Shown: in pieces, positions 8,410 through 16,689 of the stretch
Layout of the letters: each line of letters opens with the position of its first letter
How positions within the stretch are numbered: the first letter of the stretch is position 1
Source: Lachnospiraceae bacterium
Lineage (GTDB): Bacteria; Bacillota; Clostridia; Lachnospirales; Lachnospiraceae
Length of the DNA stretch: 38,228 nucleotides
NCBI GenBank assembly: GCA_024698485.1
Contig: JAILRC010000035.1
Location: 1-38,228, forward strand
Direction of reading: 5' to 3'
Program-made: the position numbers and the translations under genes
The notes under the pieces: model-generated
Database searches by the model: none
What the model saw: only the letters and a program-made list of their open reading frames with translations
What the model was told of the DNA's origin: nothing

Positions 8410-11255
8410 TGAAAAAGACTCTTAAAAATCTTTTTAAAGCTGTTTCCTTGACCCTGGCAACAGCACTTACTCTCACAGTTTCCGGAGCATCTTACGATGC
8501 TCTGGCGGCCGAGGGAACAGTATATGAAGCTGAGGATGCGATGATCGAAGGAACTCCCAGCAGCGGAGACGCTTTTGTGGAACCCCATGATTCCGCAAGC
8601 GGCGGTAAAAACGTCGGTTTCTTCGGAGTTGTGGGAAACAAGATCACCTGGACCGTAGAGCATGAAGGCGGAGAGGTTACACTGGATTTTGTCCTTGCAT
8701 CCGGTGCGTTCTCCTTTGAGACTACGGGCAACGGTCCCATGCAGTTAAAGGACGCCGTTAAGCTTTATCTTAATGACGAAGAACTTGCTTTCGACGATAT
8801 TACACTTGAAGGCAATGAGAGTTACGACAACTGGACCGAAGTATTTGTTCCTGCTGTGCTCAAGGCAGGTACAAACACGGTTTCACTTGTTATCATTGAG
8901 CAGCCAAATGCATTTTTCCCTGTTTCACCCAACATCGACTGCTTAAAGATCTGCGCACCCGGTTTAAAGAATGCGGTTGCAGGCACTGTTGATAACACAC
9001 CTGTTGAAACCTACGAAGCAGAAGATGCTGTCTTCGAAGGTGCACCTGCCATGGGTGCTTCTGTCATCGAGGAGAAGGCCTCTGCCAGCGGCGGAAAGAG
9101 CATTGGCTACTTCGGAGTTGCAGGTAACAAGCTTACATGGACCTTTGATCACAAGGGCGGTGCGGCTACTTTGGACTTCATACTTGCATCAGGAGCTTTT
9201 TCCATGGAAAAAATGGGAAACTGCGATATGCAGCTGGGGGGACAGATCAAGCTCACACTTAACGGCAAGGAACTTTCCTACAATGACATCACATTAAAGG
9301 AAGGTAACTACGAGAACTGGACAGACGTTTATGTACCCGCAACACTTGCTGCAGGCACAAACACAGTTACTCTTGAGTTCGTAGGAACCACAGCTCCCAA
9401 CATCGACTGCCTTAAGGTGGGCGGACCCAACATGGGCAATGCTTCCGCAGGCGGACAGACTGTGGTCGTTGAGAAGGAAGTCATCGTTGAGAAGGTAGTT
9501 AAGGAAAACAAGTACGTTAACGTTCCCACTCCCATTGTTAAGACAGCAGCCCAGAATGTTAAGGATGTTGCACTTTTCTCCTGCATCATCTGCTGCATCC
9601 TTCTTGTAGCTTACTGCGCATACAGCTTCATCAGAAAAGCGACCATGTCCGATGAAGACAAGAAGGCTTTTGACAAGGTAAAAGAAGAGAAGAAGGCTTT
9701 GAAGGATGCTTTCGAAGCAGGTTATAAGAATGTTTCCGGCGCTGAAGAGAAGGAGATCGCAAGATACGAATATGCTCTTAAGCGTCGTGAAGCGAAGGAA
9801 AAGGCTTACAAGGATCTGGAAACCCTTACCTACGGCGAAGGAAAAGCAAGAGCAAAGGCTCTGAATGTGGCTTACAACAGACATGTTCCCGCATTCCTTG
9901 CATGCATCCTTGTTACAGCTTGTATTTTGGGCTCTATCATCGGGGTTAGCTATACAGGCAATGTGATCACAGAAAGTGTGGCACCTTTGAATGTAACATC
10001 TTCACTCATCGTAACGGGATATGACTGGGGCCCAGGAGCAAACAAGATCGTTCTCAACCTTACGGATGATGTTAAGGCTGCAGACGTTACAGCGGACATG
10101 TTCAGCGTGACCGTAACAAAGCAGGGCTTCATGGCAGCTTTCGGAGATACTGTGGCTGACAGAGAAGTTGTGGATGCTTACATTTCCGATGAACAGGGAA
10201 ACAAAGTAAACGGAAAGTCAAAGTACATCGCTGTGGAGATGTCGGTAGATCCCGCAAAGGATGAGACAAGTCCTTTCCACTATGATTTCATGGACACCCA
10301 GAGAAACACCTGGGCAAATCCTTACACCCACACCATTTCCCTTGTAAGCGGCAAAAAGCTTCAGGTGGGCAAGACCGTCTACTCAAAGCTTGAGTGCAAG
10401 AAGCAGAACAAGACTGTCTGCCCCGATCTCAAGGATGTTACGGAAACTGTCGGAAACTATGCGGGTCAGGAGCTGAGATATGCTTCCTATGCACCTGAGA
10501 AGCTTGCAAAGGACAACAAGAAGAACGCTCTCATCATCTGGCTCCACGGTATGGGAGAAGGCGGTAAGGACATCAGGATCAACACCCTTGGCAACAGAGT
10601 CACAGCTCTCTGGCAGGATGAGATCCAGAAGTGCTTCGACGGAAACGGTGCATATGTTCTTGCTCCTCAGTCACCTACCATGTGGATGGATGACGGCACG
10701 GGCGAGCTCACCATGGGCTCTGCTGAATCCAAGTACGCAGAGGCTCTCTGGCAGCTCATCACTGAGTATGTTGATGCAAATCCCGACATTGACAGGAACC
10801 GCATTTTGATCGGCGGATGCTCCAACGGCGGTTACATGACCATGAACATGATCCTTCTTCATCCCGACTATTTCGCAGCTGCATATCCCTGCTGCGAGGC
10901 ATATGCGGATGAGAACATCACCGATGCTCAGCTTGCTGCCATCAAGAACATCCCCATGTGGTTTACACATGCAAAGAACGACACAACGGTTGTTCCCGAA
11001 GGATTCACGGTTGCTACGGTCAACAGACTTCTGGCCGCAGACGCAAATGAAGTTCACTTCACTTTCTGGGATGATGTAAGAGACACATCGGGTCTTTACA
11101 AGAATGAGGACGGTTCCGCATACAGCTATATGGGTCACTATTCCTGGATCTATCTCCTGAACAACGAGTGCACAAAGGATCTTAACGGAAACAATGTGCA
11201 GCTCAAGGGCAAGGACGTGACTGTATGGCAGTGGCTCGCTGCTCAGTCCAAATAG
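8409..11255 (+). CDS. membrane-spanning CBM-CBM / esterase fusion protein
   Basis: 948 aa. Signal peptide (1-34, ends ALAA), then two similar CBM6/CBM35-like modules (about 38-185 and 198-345) that both open with YEAEDA and contain SGGK, NWT and NIDCLK. A VEK-rich linker (VVVEKEVIVEKVVKE) leads to helix 1 (about 388-408), a Lys/Glu-rich, coil-like cytoplasmic stretch (about 409-491) and helix 2 (about 493-515). An EstA-type Ig-like domain (about 527-665) and an alpha/beta hydrolase (about 690-948) follow. The hydrolase has WLHGMGEGG, GGCSNGG with S805, HAKND with D858 and GHYSW with H910, a complete Ser-Asp-His triad. CBMs and esterase are both predicted outside. The likely role is deacylation (acetyl or feruloyl) of plant oligosaccharides. 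The ATG overlaps the GH3 stop, with GGGGGAG upstream, so the two are co-translated. Confidence 0.88.
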   Translation: MKKTLKNLFKAVSLTLATALTLTVSGASYDALAAEGTVYEAEDAMIEGTPSSGDAFVEPHDSASGGKNVGFFGVVGNKITWTVEHEGGEVTLDFVLASGAFSFETTGNGPMQLKDAVKLYLNDEELAFDDITLEGNESYDNWTEVFVPAVLKAGTNTVSLVIIEQPNAFFPVSPNIDCLKICAPGLKNAVAGTVDNTPVETYEAEDAVFEGAPAMGASVIEEKASASGGKSIGYFGVAGNKLTWTFDHKGGAATLDFILASGAFSMEKMGNCDMQLGGQIKLTLNGKELSYNDITLKEGNYENWTDVYVPATLAAGTNTVTLEFVGTTAPNIDCLKVGGPNMGNASAGGQTVVVEKEVIVEKVVKENKYVNVPTPIVKTAAQNVKDVALFSCIICCILLVAYCAYSFIRKATMSDEDKKAFDKVKEEKKALKDAFEAGYKNVSGAEEKEIARYEYALKRREAKEKAYKDLETLTYGEGKARAKALNVAYNRHVPAFLACILVTACILGSIIGVSYTGNVITESVAPLNVTSSLIVTGYDWGPGANKIVLNLTDDVKAADVTADMFSVTVTKQGFMAAFGDTVADREVVDAYISDEQGNKVNGKSKYIAVEMSVDPAKDETSPFHYDFMDTQRNTWANPYTHTISLVSGKKLQVGKTVYSKLECKKQNKTVCPDLKDVTETVGNYAGQELRYASYAPEKLAKDNKKNALIIWLHGMGEGGKDIRINTLGNRVTALWQDEIQKCFDGNGAYVLAPQSPTMWMDDGTGELTMGSAESKYAEALWQLITEYVDANPDIDRNRILIGGCSNGGYMTMNMILLHPDYFAAAYPCCEAYADENITDAQLAAIKNIPMWFTHAKNDTTVVPEGFTVATVNRLLAADANEVHFTFWDDVRDTSGLYKNEDGSAYSYMGHYSWIYLLNNECTKDLNGNNVQLKGKDVTVWQWLAAQSK

Positions 11256-11257
11256 GC

Positions 11258-11286
11258 TTGAAGCATTAAGATAACTATGATATACT
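11258..11286 (+). promoter_or_regulatory. promoter for the LytTR/GHKL pair, firing into the esterase terminator
   Basis: TTGAAG (11258-11263), exactly 17 bases, TATACT (11281-11286). Initiation is expected near 11293, at the base of the terminator hairpin that starts at 11291. Confidence 0.6.
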
Positions 11287-11290
11287 GCAC

Positions 11291-11328
11291 ACAGGGGCTC
11301 CGGTTAACGGAACCCCTGTGGTTTTCTT
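11291..11328 (+). terminator. rho-independent terminator / leader hairpin
   Basis: ACAGGGG-C-TCCG pairs with CGGA-A-CCCCTGT around GTTAA (11291-11319), then GGTTTTCTTT. It ends the GH3/esterase operon. A transcript from the promoter at 11258-11286 would begin inside its first arm. Confidence 0.83.
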
Positions 11329-11356
11329 TGGGATGAACCCGTATATGGAGTGAAAT

Positions 11357-12061
11357 ATGGTAAACATTGCTATAGTGGAAGACGAACAAAAACATGCGGA
11401 CATATTAAAAGGCTACCTGAACCGATATGCCGATGAGCACAAGGCGGCTTTCAACGTGAGCCTTTTCGGCGACGGTCTGGACATACTGGACAGCTACGAC
11501 CCCACCCTGGACATCATCTTTCTGGACATACAGATGAAGCACATGGACGGTATGACTGCGGCAAAGAAGATCAGGGAACTGGACACAAATGTGATCATCA
11601 TCTTCATCACTTCCACGGTGCAGTATGCGGTCCAGGGGTATCTTGTGGATGCTTTGGGCTATGTGCTGAAGCCTGTTTCCTATGTTCAATTTGACCAGCT
11701 GGTGGAAAAAGCCATGGCCAGAGTGGAACAGAAGAACAAGAAGAACTACATCGGTTTTTCCACTACGGAAAGGCAGGTAAAACTGGACTGCGCACTTATC
11801 ACATACATAGAGAGCCAGCGTAACAACGTGATCATCCATACAAAGGATGAAAATTTTGTTACGGGGGGCCCTTTGAAAAAGTATGAAGAGATGCTGAAAC
11901 CCTACGGCTTTTCCAAGTGTCACAATGCTTACATCGTTAATTTTGCTTTCGTCTGTTCCGTGGATCATGATGAAGTGATCCTTGCGGACGATACGGCGCT
12001 TCCCATCAGCCGGGCGAGAAAAAAGGAATTCATGAGTGAACTTACGGAGGGCATATTATGA
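11357..12061 (+). CDS. LytTR-family response regulator
   Basis: 234 aa. The receiver domain (1-120) has the acidic pocket VEDE, phospho-acceptor D57 in IIFLDIQM, T91 region (FITSTVQYA) and K in LKPVSY. The C-terminal LytTR domain (about 135-234) shows YIESQRNNVIIHT and the GFSKCHNAYIVNF signature, which binds DNA through beta-strands in AgrA/LytR-type proteins. Its stop overlaps the start of a GHKL kinase by 4 bases, so the pair is a two-component system. No AgrB or AgrD gene is near, so peptide quorum sensing is not supported. Its position between the esterase and the GtrA/GH3 genes suggests control of carbohydrate or cell-surface functions. The ATG at 11357 has a short GGAG site. Confidence 0.93.
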   Translation: MVNIAIVEDEQKHADILKGYLNRYADEHKAAFNVSLFGDGLDILDSYDPTLDIIFLDIQMKHMDGMTAAKKIRELDTNVIIIFITSTVQYAVQGYLVDALGYVLKPVSYVQFDQLVEKAMARVEQKNKKNYIGFSTTERQVKLDCALITYIESQRNNVIIHTKDENFVTGGPLKKYEEMLKPYGFSKCHNAYIVNFAFVCSVDHDEVILADDTALPISRARKKEFMSELTEGIL

Positions 12062-13389
12062 GATTGCTGGAAATACTTTCTCCGGAAAATCTTCTGGATA
12101 CTCCCCGCCTCTTTACCGGACTTGCGGAGTGGGGCGCGGTGATGGTGAATTTTCTGGTGCATAAAAGAAAGAAGAACGGACCCCTGTTTGTGCTGCTCTG
12201 TGTCACTTTCTGCATCATTCAGATGGGTTTCCAGATCTTGGCGGGCTTTTCACCTATCTCTCTCTGGATACCTAACATGATGGTGGCTGTGGGCATCATA
12301 TATTTCGAACTCTACATCGTAGTGGACGCAACTCCCCTTGAGTGCGGCTTCTACACGATCCAGGCATTTCTGATGGCAGAACTTTCAGCTTCCCTTTACC
12401 GTCAGCTCTATGTCTGGTACGCAACTGCGGAAAAACCGTCAAACCTGCTCTCTGCCGTATTTATGGCAGTCATATATGCCATTGTTTTCTTTACATACTA
12501 TCAGATGGACAGGAAAAGTTCGAGCAGGGATGTGGCATTGGAGATAAAGCCCAGGGATTTCGGATCCGCTCTGGCAACGGGCATAGGAGCCTTTTCCCTT
12601 TCGAACCTGAGTTTTATCTGGACCAACACTCCTTTTTCGGCGGATTCCAACAATATGCTCTATGTCAGGACGCTGGTGGACATAGGAGGTGTGCTGATGC
12701 TCATGACTCAGAAGGACAGGATCTACGAGAGCACCATCTTCAGCCAGAACCTGGCCATAAATCAGCTTTTCAGAAGACAGTACGAGCAATACAAGCTTTC
12801 CGTGGACAATTCCGAAATGCTGAGAAAAGAGATGCACGACCTGAAACACTATCTCATAGCTCTTAAGAATGAGACAAGTCCGGAAAAGAAACAGGAGTAT
12901 CTTGAAGAACTGGAACAGGAGATAGCGATCCAGGAATCCTTCCAGAACACGGGAAATCAGGTGTTGGACGTTATCCTCACCAACAAGAGTCTGCAGTGCA
13001 GGAAGAAGAACATCACTTTCAAGGTCATGACCGACGGAGATGTGCTCTCTTTCATGCATGTAAAGGACATATGCGCCCTTTTCGGCAACCTTCTGGACAA
13101 TGCCATAGAAGCTACCCAGCAGAATGCGTCTCCCGACAACAGGCTGGTGACTTTGTCCGTGAAGCAGAAAAACAATTTTGTGGTGATAGAATGCGTGAAC
13201 TGCTGTGAGCATCGTGTCCTCATTCCCGAAAAAGCCGGACTCCCCAAGACCACCAAGGAAGACAAGCAGATCCACGGTTACGGCCTTAAGAGCATTCGGC
13301 AGATCGCGGAAAAATACAACGGATCCATGACTTTCTCCCAGGACAGGAACTGGGTCACCATCAAGGTTCTTCTCACAAATAACGGATGA
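12058..13389 (+). CDS. GHKL-type sensor histidine kinase (AgrC-like class)
   Basis: 443 aa. The first 220 or so residues hold about six hydrophobic segments with very short loops, so sensing is probably within or at the membrane. A dimerisation helix carries MRKEMHDLKHYLIAL, with H260 the likely phospho-acceptor (H264 alternative). The GHKL ATPase domain follows: FGNLLDNAIEAT (N box) and GYGLKSIRQIAEKYNG (G2). It overlaps the LytTR regulator by 4 bases, with GGAGG in front of the ATG. The architecture matches AgrC/CitA-like kinases, but the missing AgrBD genes leave the signal unknown. Confidence 0.9.
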   Translation: MRLLEILSPENLLDTPRLFTGLAEWGAVMVNFLVHKRKKNGPLFVLLCVTFCIIQMGFQILAGFSPISLWIPNMMVAVGIIYFELYIVVDATPLECGFYTIQAFLMAELSASLYRQLYVWYATAEKPSNLLSAVFMAVIYAIVFFTYYQMDRKSSSRDVALEIKPRDFGSALATGIGAFSLSNLSFIWTNTPFSADSNNMLYVRTLVDIGGVLMLMTQKDRIYESTIFSQNLAINQLFRRQYEQYKLSVDNSEMLRKEMHDLKHYLIALKNETSPEKKQEYLEELEQEIAIQESFQNTGNQVLDVILTNKSLQCRKKNITFKVMTDGDVLSFMHVKDICALFGNLLDNAIEATQQNASPDNRLVTLSVKQKNNFVVIECVNCCEHRVLIPEKAGLPKTTKEDKQIHGYGLKSIRQIAEKYNGSMTFSQDRNWVTIKVLLTNNG

Positions 13390-13425
13390 GGTTTCGGGAC
13401 TTTAGCCGAATATCCTTAAAAAAAT

Positions 13426-13455
13426 GCGTTTTATCCCATAAAGCGCCTTTTTTTT
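13426..13455 (+). terminator. rho-independent terminator
   Basis: GCGTTTTAT (13426-13434) pairs with ATAAAGCGC (13438-13446), one wobble, three-base loop, then a C and eight Ts. It closes the LytTR/GHKL operon. Confidence 0.87.
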
Positions 13456-13463
13456 ATCTGTTC

Positions 13464-13472
13464 TGATATATT
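13464..13472 (+). promoter_or_regulatory. extended -10 promoter candidate for the GtrA-like/GH3 operon
   Basis: TGATATATT is an extended -10 (TG-N-TATATT) just after the terminator and 63 bases before the next start. No good -35 is visible, as the preceding 17 bases overlap the T-run of the terminator. Confidence 0.4.
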
Positions 13473-13534
13473 AGGCTCAAAAGAGAATGCCCCCCTTTTC
13501 AGGGTGGAAATGACAGGATTGAAAGGACAGTATT

Positions 13535-14122
13535 ATGAAAGATTTTTGGAATAAGACATGGGGAGTATTTGCCGAAAAGCATCCCAAGGCAGCAAAATGG
13601 ATCAGAGAGGGCGGACTTTTTGTCATCGTGTCCAATGTTATCACGGTATTTAAGATGCTGCTTTTGATGTTCCTTCCCGGGGCATTTGCATTTCTGGGAG
13701 ACAGAGCTTTTGGCTTTCCGGGAATTGAGATCACCATGTTCGGTCACACTTTTCCCTGGTATATCATAGGATATGGCCCTGATGAAGGCGGTGTGGCATA
13801 TTTCGTTGCATATATGATCATCATGTTCGTATTTGAGGTTATCAACTTCTTTATCCAGAAGTACGTTGTGTTCAGAAACTATGAGAAGCCTGCAAAACAG
13901 GGAGCCATCTACTTTTTTGCGTTTTGTATCATAACATGTATCGTGAATTCCATAAACTGCATTTGGAAGGGCGGTATCACCTTTGCCATTCCGGCAAACC
14001 TGGCATGGCTCAAGGAGATCGGAACCACTGTTCTTAACGGCGGTGTCTCCATGGTGGTATTCTTCTTTGTGAACAAGTGGATCTTCCCCGAAACAAAGAA
14101 GGAAGAAAAGATAACGGATTAA
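13535..14122 (+). CDS. GtrA-like polytopic membrane protein
   Basis: 195 aa with about four membrane segments (near residues 28-50, 85-105, 125-145 and 165-185). The pattern FVIVSNVITVFK near the start, EVINFFIQKYVVFRN in the middle and NGGVSMVVFFFVNKWIF at the end matches the GtrA/DPMS-TM (PF04138-like) layout, where N...K..VF pairs close helices. Family members move or help use lipid-linked sugars, such as undecaprenyl-phosphate glucose. It is 13 bases upstream of a GH3 gene and probably co-transcribed, which hints at a link between the two. The start has AAAGGA upstream. Function beyond the family is not shown. Confidence 0.65.
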   Translation: MKDFWNKTWGVFAEKHPKAAKWIREGGLFVIVSNVITVFKMLLLMFLPGAFAFLGDRAFGFPGIEITMFGHTFPWYIIGYGPDEGGVAYFVAYMIIMFVFEVINFFIQKYVVFRNYEKPAKQGAIYFFAFCIITCIVNSINCIWKGGITFAIPANLAWLKEIGTTVLNGGVSMVVFFFVNKWIFPETKKEEKITD

Positions 14123-14135
14123 AAGAGGGTTTAAA

Positions 14136-16556
14136 ATGACTGCAAAGGAAATTCTCGGACAACTGAAAATAGAAGAAAAATGTGCCCTTCTGTCGGGTAA
14201 GAACGAATGGATGAGCAGGGACATTCCCCGGCTCGATCTTCAGAGCATAGTCTTTTCCGACGGTCCTCACGGCCTCAGGAGACAGGGAGAGAGCGGAGAT
14301 CATCTGGGACTTGGAAAGTCTCTTCCCGCCACTTGCTTTCCGACGGCTGCCACAGTGGCTTCTTCCTGGGATCAGGAACTGGCAGAGGAGATCGGAACGG
14401 CTCTGGGACAGGAAGCAAACGCCCAGAATGTCAACGTTCTCTTGGGACCGGGCTTAAACATCAAGAGAAGCCCTCTCTGCGGAAGAAATTTCGAGTACTT
14501 TTCCGAAGATCCCTATCTTGCGGGAAAGATGGCAGCGGGCTACATAAGAGGCATTCAGTCAAAGGGCGTATATGCCTGTCCGAAACATTTTGCGGTGAAT
14601 TCCAGAGAATATCGCAGAATGAGCATGAATGCGGTGGTGGACGAGAGAACACTAAGAGAGATCTATCTCACTGCGTTTGAGATCGCTGTGAAGGAAGGCG
14701 GGGCAAAGGCCATCATGTCTTCTTACAACAGTGTTAACGGAGAATATGCCAACGAGAACAAACATCTCTTAAAGGAGATCCTGAGGGATGAATGGGGATT
14801 CGACGGACTTGTGGTTACAGACTGGGGGGGAAGCAACGATCATGTAAAGGGAGTACAGGCAACTTCCAATGTGGAAATGCCCACTCCCGGTCTCGGCACT
14901 GCCCGGGAACTTCTCAAGGCTCTTGAAGAAGGACGCATCAGCGAGGAAGAGATAGACACAGCTGTGCTTCCCGTGATCGAAGCGGCTTTATATGCAGGCG
15001 GAAGGAAAAAAGAAAGCGGCATCCTTGAGAAGGAACACCACGAACTGGCTGAAAAGGCTGCGGAAAAGAGTGCCGTGCTTCTTAAGAATGAAAAAGGCAT
15101 CCTTCCTTTAAAGAAGGGAGAAAGCGTTGCCGTCATCGGTGATTTTGCTTTTCAGCCCAGATATCAGGGGGCAGGATCCTCTGTGGTAAACTCCACAAAG
15201 ATCGAAAGCATTACGGATGTGCTCTACTACTATTCCCTGAACGTTGTGGGGGCTGAAAGAGGCTATGCCCGTACGGGAAAGAAACCCGACGGCGAGAAAT
15301 ACAAAGCAGCTCTGGAACTTGCAAAAAAAGCGGAAGTTGTGCTTTACTTCTTCGGTCTCGACGAAGTGAGCGAAACCGAGGGCGGAGACAGACTTCACAT
15401 GAGGATACCCGATGGACAGATCAGGCTTTTGGAGGATCTGCACAAGGTAAATCCCAACATTGTGGGCGTTCTCAGTGCGGGAAGCGCGGTGGAGACACCC
15501 TGGATCGGAAACTGCAAAGCTCTTCTTAACGGACTGCTCACAGGCCAGGCGGGCGGCAGAGCCGTCATGAACATCCTTACGGGTGCGGTGAACCCTTCGG
15601 GAAAACTTGCGGAAAGCTGGCCCGTGGTCTATGAGGACTGCTCCGTTGTGAACTACTCCGGTACGGAGACCACGAACCTTGAATACAGAGAAGGTCCCTT
15701 TGTGGGATACAGATACTACGATAAAGCAAATGTGAAGGTGAGGTTCCCCTTCGGTTTCGGACTCAGCTACACCGAGTTTGCATATGACGATCTTAAGATC
15801 GACGAAAAAGGTGTGACCTTGAAGGTTACCAACACAGGAGACCGCAAGGGTTCGGAGATCGTTCAGCTCTATGTGGGACTCAAAAACAGCGGCGTCATAA
15901 GGCCCGTAAAGGAACTCAAAGGCTTTAAGAAGGCGGAGATCGAACCCGGCGAGAGCGTCATTGTGGATATCCCCTTTGACGACAAGACTTTCCGGTTCTT
16001 TGATACCAAGACCGGCAGATGGGAGACGGAAGGCGGAGAATATGACATTTATGTGGGCTCTTCTTCGGAAAACATCGTTCTTACGGGAAAGAAAGAAGTG
16101 AAGGGAACAACGTCGGAACTTCCTTATGACATCACGGATCTTCCCTCCTATGCAACGGGAGAGATCCTGAATGTTTCGGGGAATGAATTCAGAACCCTTT
16201 ACGGAAGCGAACTTCCCGTGGAACACCTCGGAGATCTCGAGATCAACGATCCCTTCTGCAAGATGGGCAATGCCAGATCCGGACTTTTCAGACTGGTTTA
16301 CAGGGTACTTCGGAACAATGTGGAAAAGTCAAAGAAGAAAGGCGTTCCGGACCTGAACTCGCTGTTCATTTACAATATGCCCATAAGAGCCTTGAGCAAG
16401 ATGGCGGGAAATATCATTTCCACGGAAATGAGCGAGGCGGTGCTCACCATGGTGAACGGCCACTTCTTTAAGGGATTTGGACGATTTGTGGGCGGATTTT
16501 TCCGAAACAGAAAGGAAAACAGGAAATACGAGAAGCTCCTCCAAAGCTTCAGATAA
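14136..16556 (+). CDS. cytosolic GH3 beta-glucosidase/beta-xylosidase, canonical domain order
   Basis: 806 aa with no signal peptide or membrane helix, so intracellular. The barrel domain is N-terminal: FSDGPHGLR, GRNFEYFSEDP, KHFAVNSREYRR and nucleophile D229 in VVTDWGG. The (alpha/beta)6 domain follows, with ETEGGDR (E415 the likely acid/base, E413 close by) and GLLTGQAGG. Then comes an FnIII-like domain (about 560-640, VTNTGDRKGSEIVQLYVG). Residues about 665-806 form an extra region (DITDLPSYATG, IYNMPIRALSKMAGNIIS, GHFFKGFGRFVGGFF) with amphipathic stretches beyond the usual end. The likely substrate is imported cello- or xylo-oligosaccharide. It is downstream of the GtrA-like gene with GAGGG before the ATG. 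Confidence 0.93.
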   Translation: MTAKEILGQLKIEEKCALLSGKNEWMSRDIPRLDLQSIVFSDGPHGLRRQGESGDHLGLGKSLPATCFPTAATVASSWDQELAEEIGTALGQEANAQNVNVLLGPGLNIKRSPLCGRNFEYFSEDPYLAGKMAAGYIRGIQSKGVYACPKHFAVNSREYRRMSMNAVVDERTLREIYLTAFEIAVKEGGAKAIMSSYNSVNGEYANENKHLLKEILRDEWGFDGLVVTDWGGSNDHVKGVQATSNVEMPTPGLGTARELLKALEEGRISEEEIDTAVLPVIEAALYAGGRKKESGILEKEHHELAEKAAEKSAVLLKNEKGILPLKKGESVAVIGDFAFQPRYQGAGSSVVNSTKIESITDVLYYYSLNVVGAERGYARTGKKPDGEKYKAALELAKKAEVVLYFFGLDEVSETEGGDRLHMRIPDGQIRLLEDLHKVNPNIVGVLSAGSAVETPWIGNCKALLNGLLTGQAGGRAVMNILTGAVNPSGKLAESWPVVYEDCSVVNYSGTETTNLEYREGPFVGYRYYDKANVKVRFPFGFGLSYTEFAYDDLKIDEKGVTLKVTNTGDRKGSEIVQLYVGLKNSGVIRPVKELKGFKKAEIEPGESVIVDIPFDDKTFRFFDTKTGRWETEGGEYDIYVGSSSENIVLTGKKEVKGTTSELPYDITDLPSYATGEILNVSGNEFRTLYGSELPVEHLGDLEINDPFCKMGNARSGLFRLVYRVLRNNVEKSKKKGVPDLNSLFIYNMPIRALSKMAGNIISTEMSEAVLTMVNGHFFKGFGRFVGGFFRNRKENRKYEKLLQSFR

Positions 16557-16588
16557 AACTTCTCTTCGTATATGATATGTAAACAGGG

Positions 16589-16619
16589 ACGCATCCTTCG
16601 GGGTGCGTTCTTGTTTTTT
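16589..16619 (+). terminator. rho-independent terminator
   Basis: ACGCATCC and GGGTGCGT form an 8-bp stem with a TTCG tetraloop (16589-16608), followed by a T-rich tract ending in six Ts. Confidence 0.9.
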
Positions 16620-16689
16620 CAGAAAACAGTCGATACATCGGTGATAATGTGTTAGAATTACAGAGAGACTTTTTTCGGGGAGAAGGAAA

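Noticed and set aside
11256-11356. Search for an AgrD-like peptide gene near the LytTR/GHKL pair
   Set aside because: The gaps around the pair hold only a promoter and terminator; no short frame with a ribosome site was seen.
15108-16226. Long minus-strand open frame opposite the GH3 gene (also 1524-2567, 6172-7017 and 12439-13275)
   Set aside because: Antisense shadows of strongly biased codons in real genes; no ribosome site or recognisable domains.
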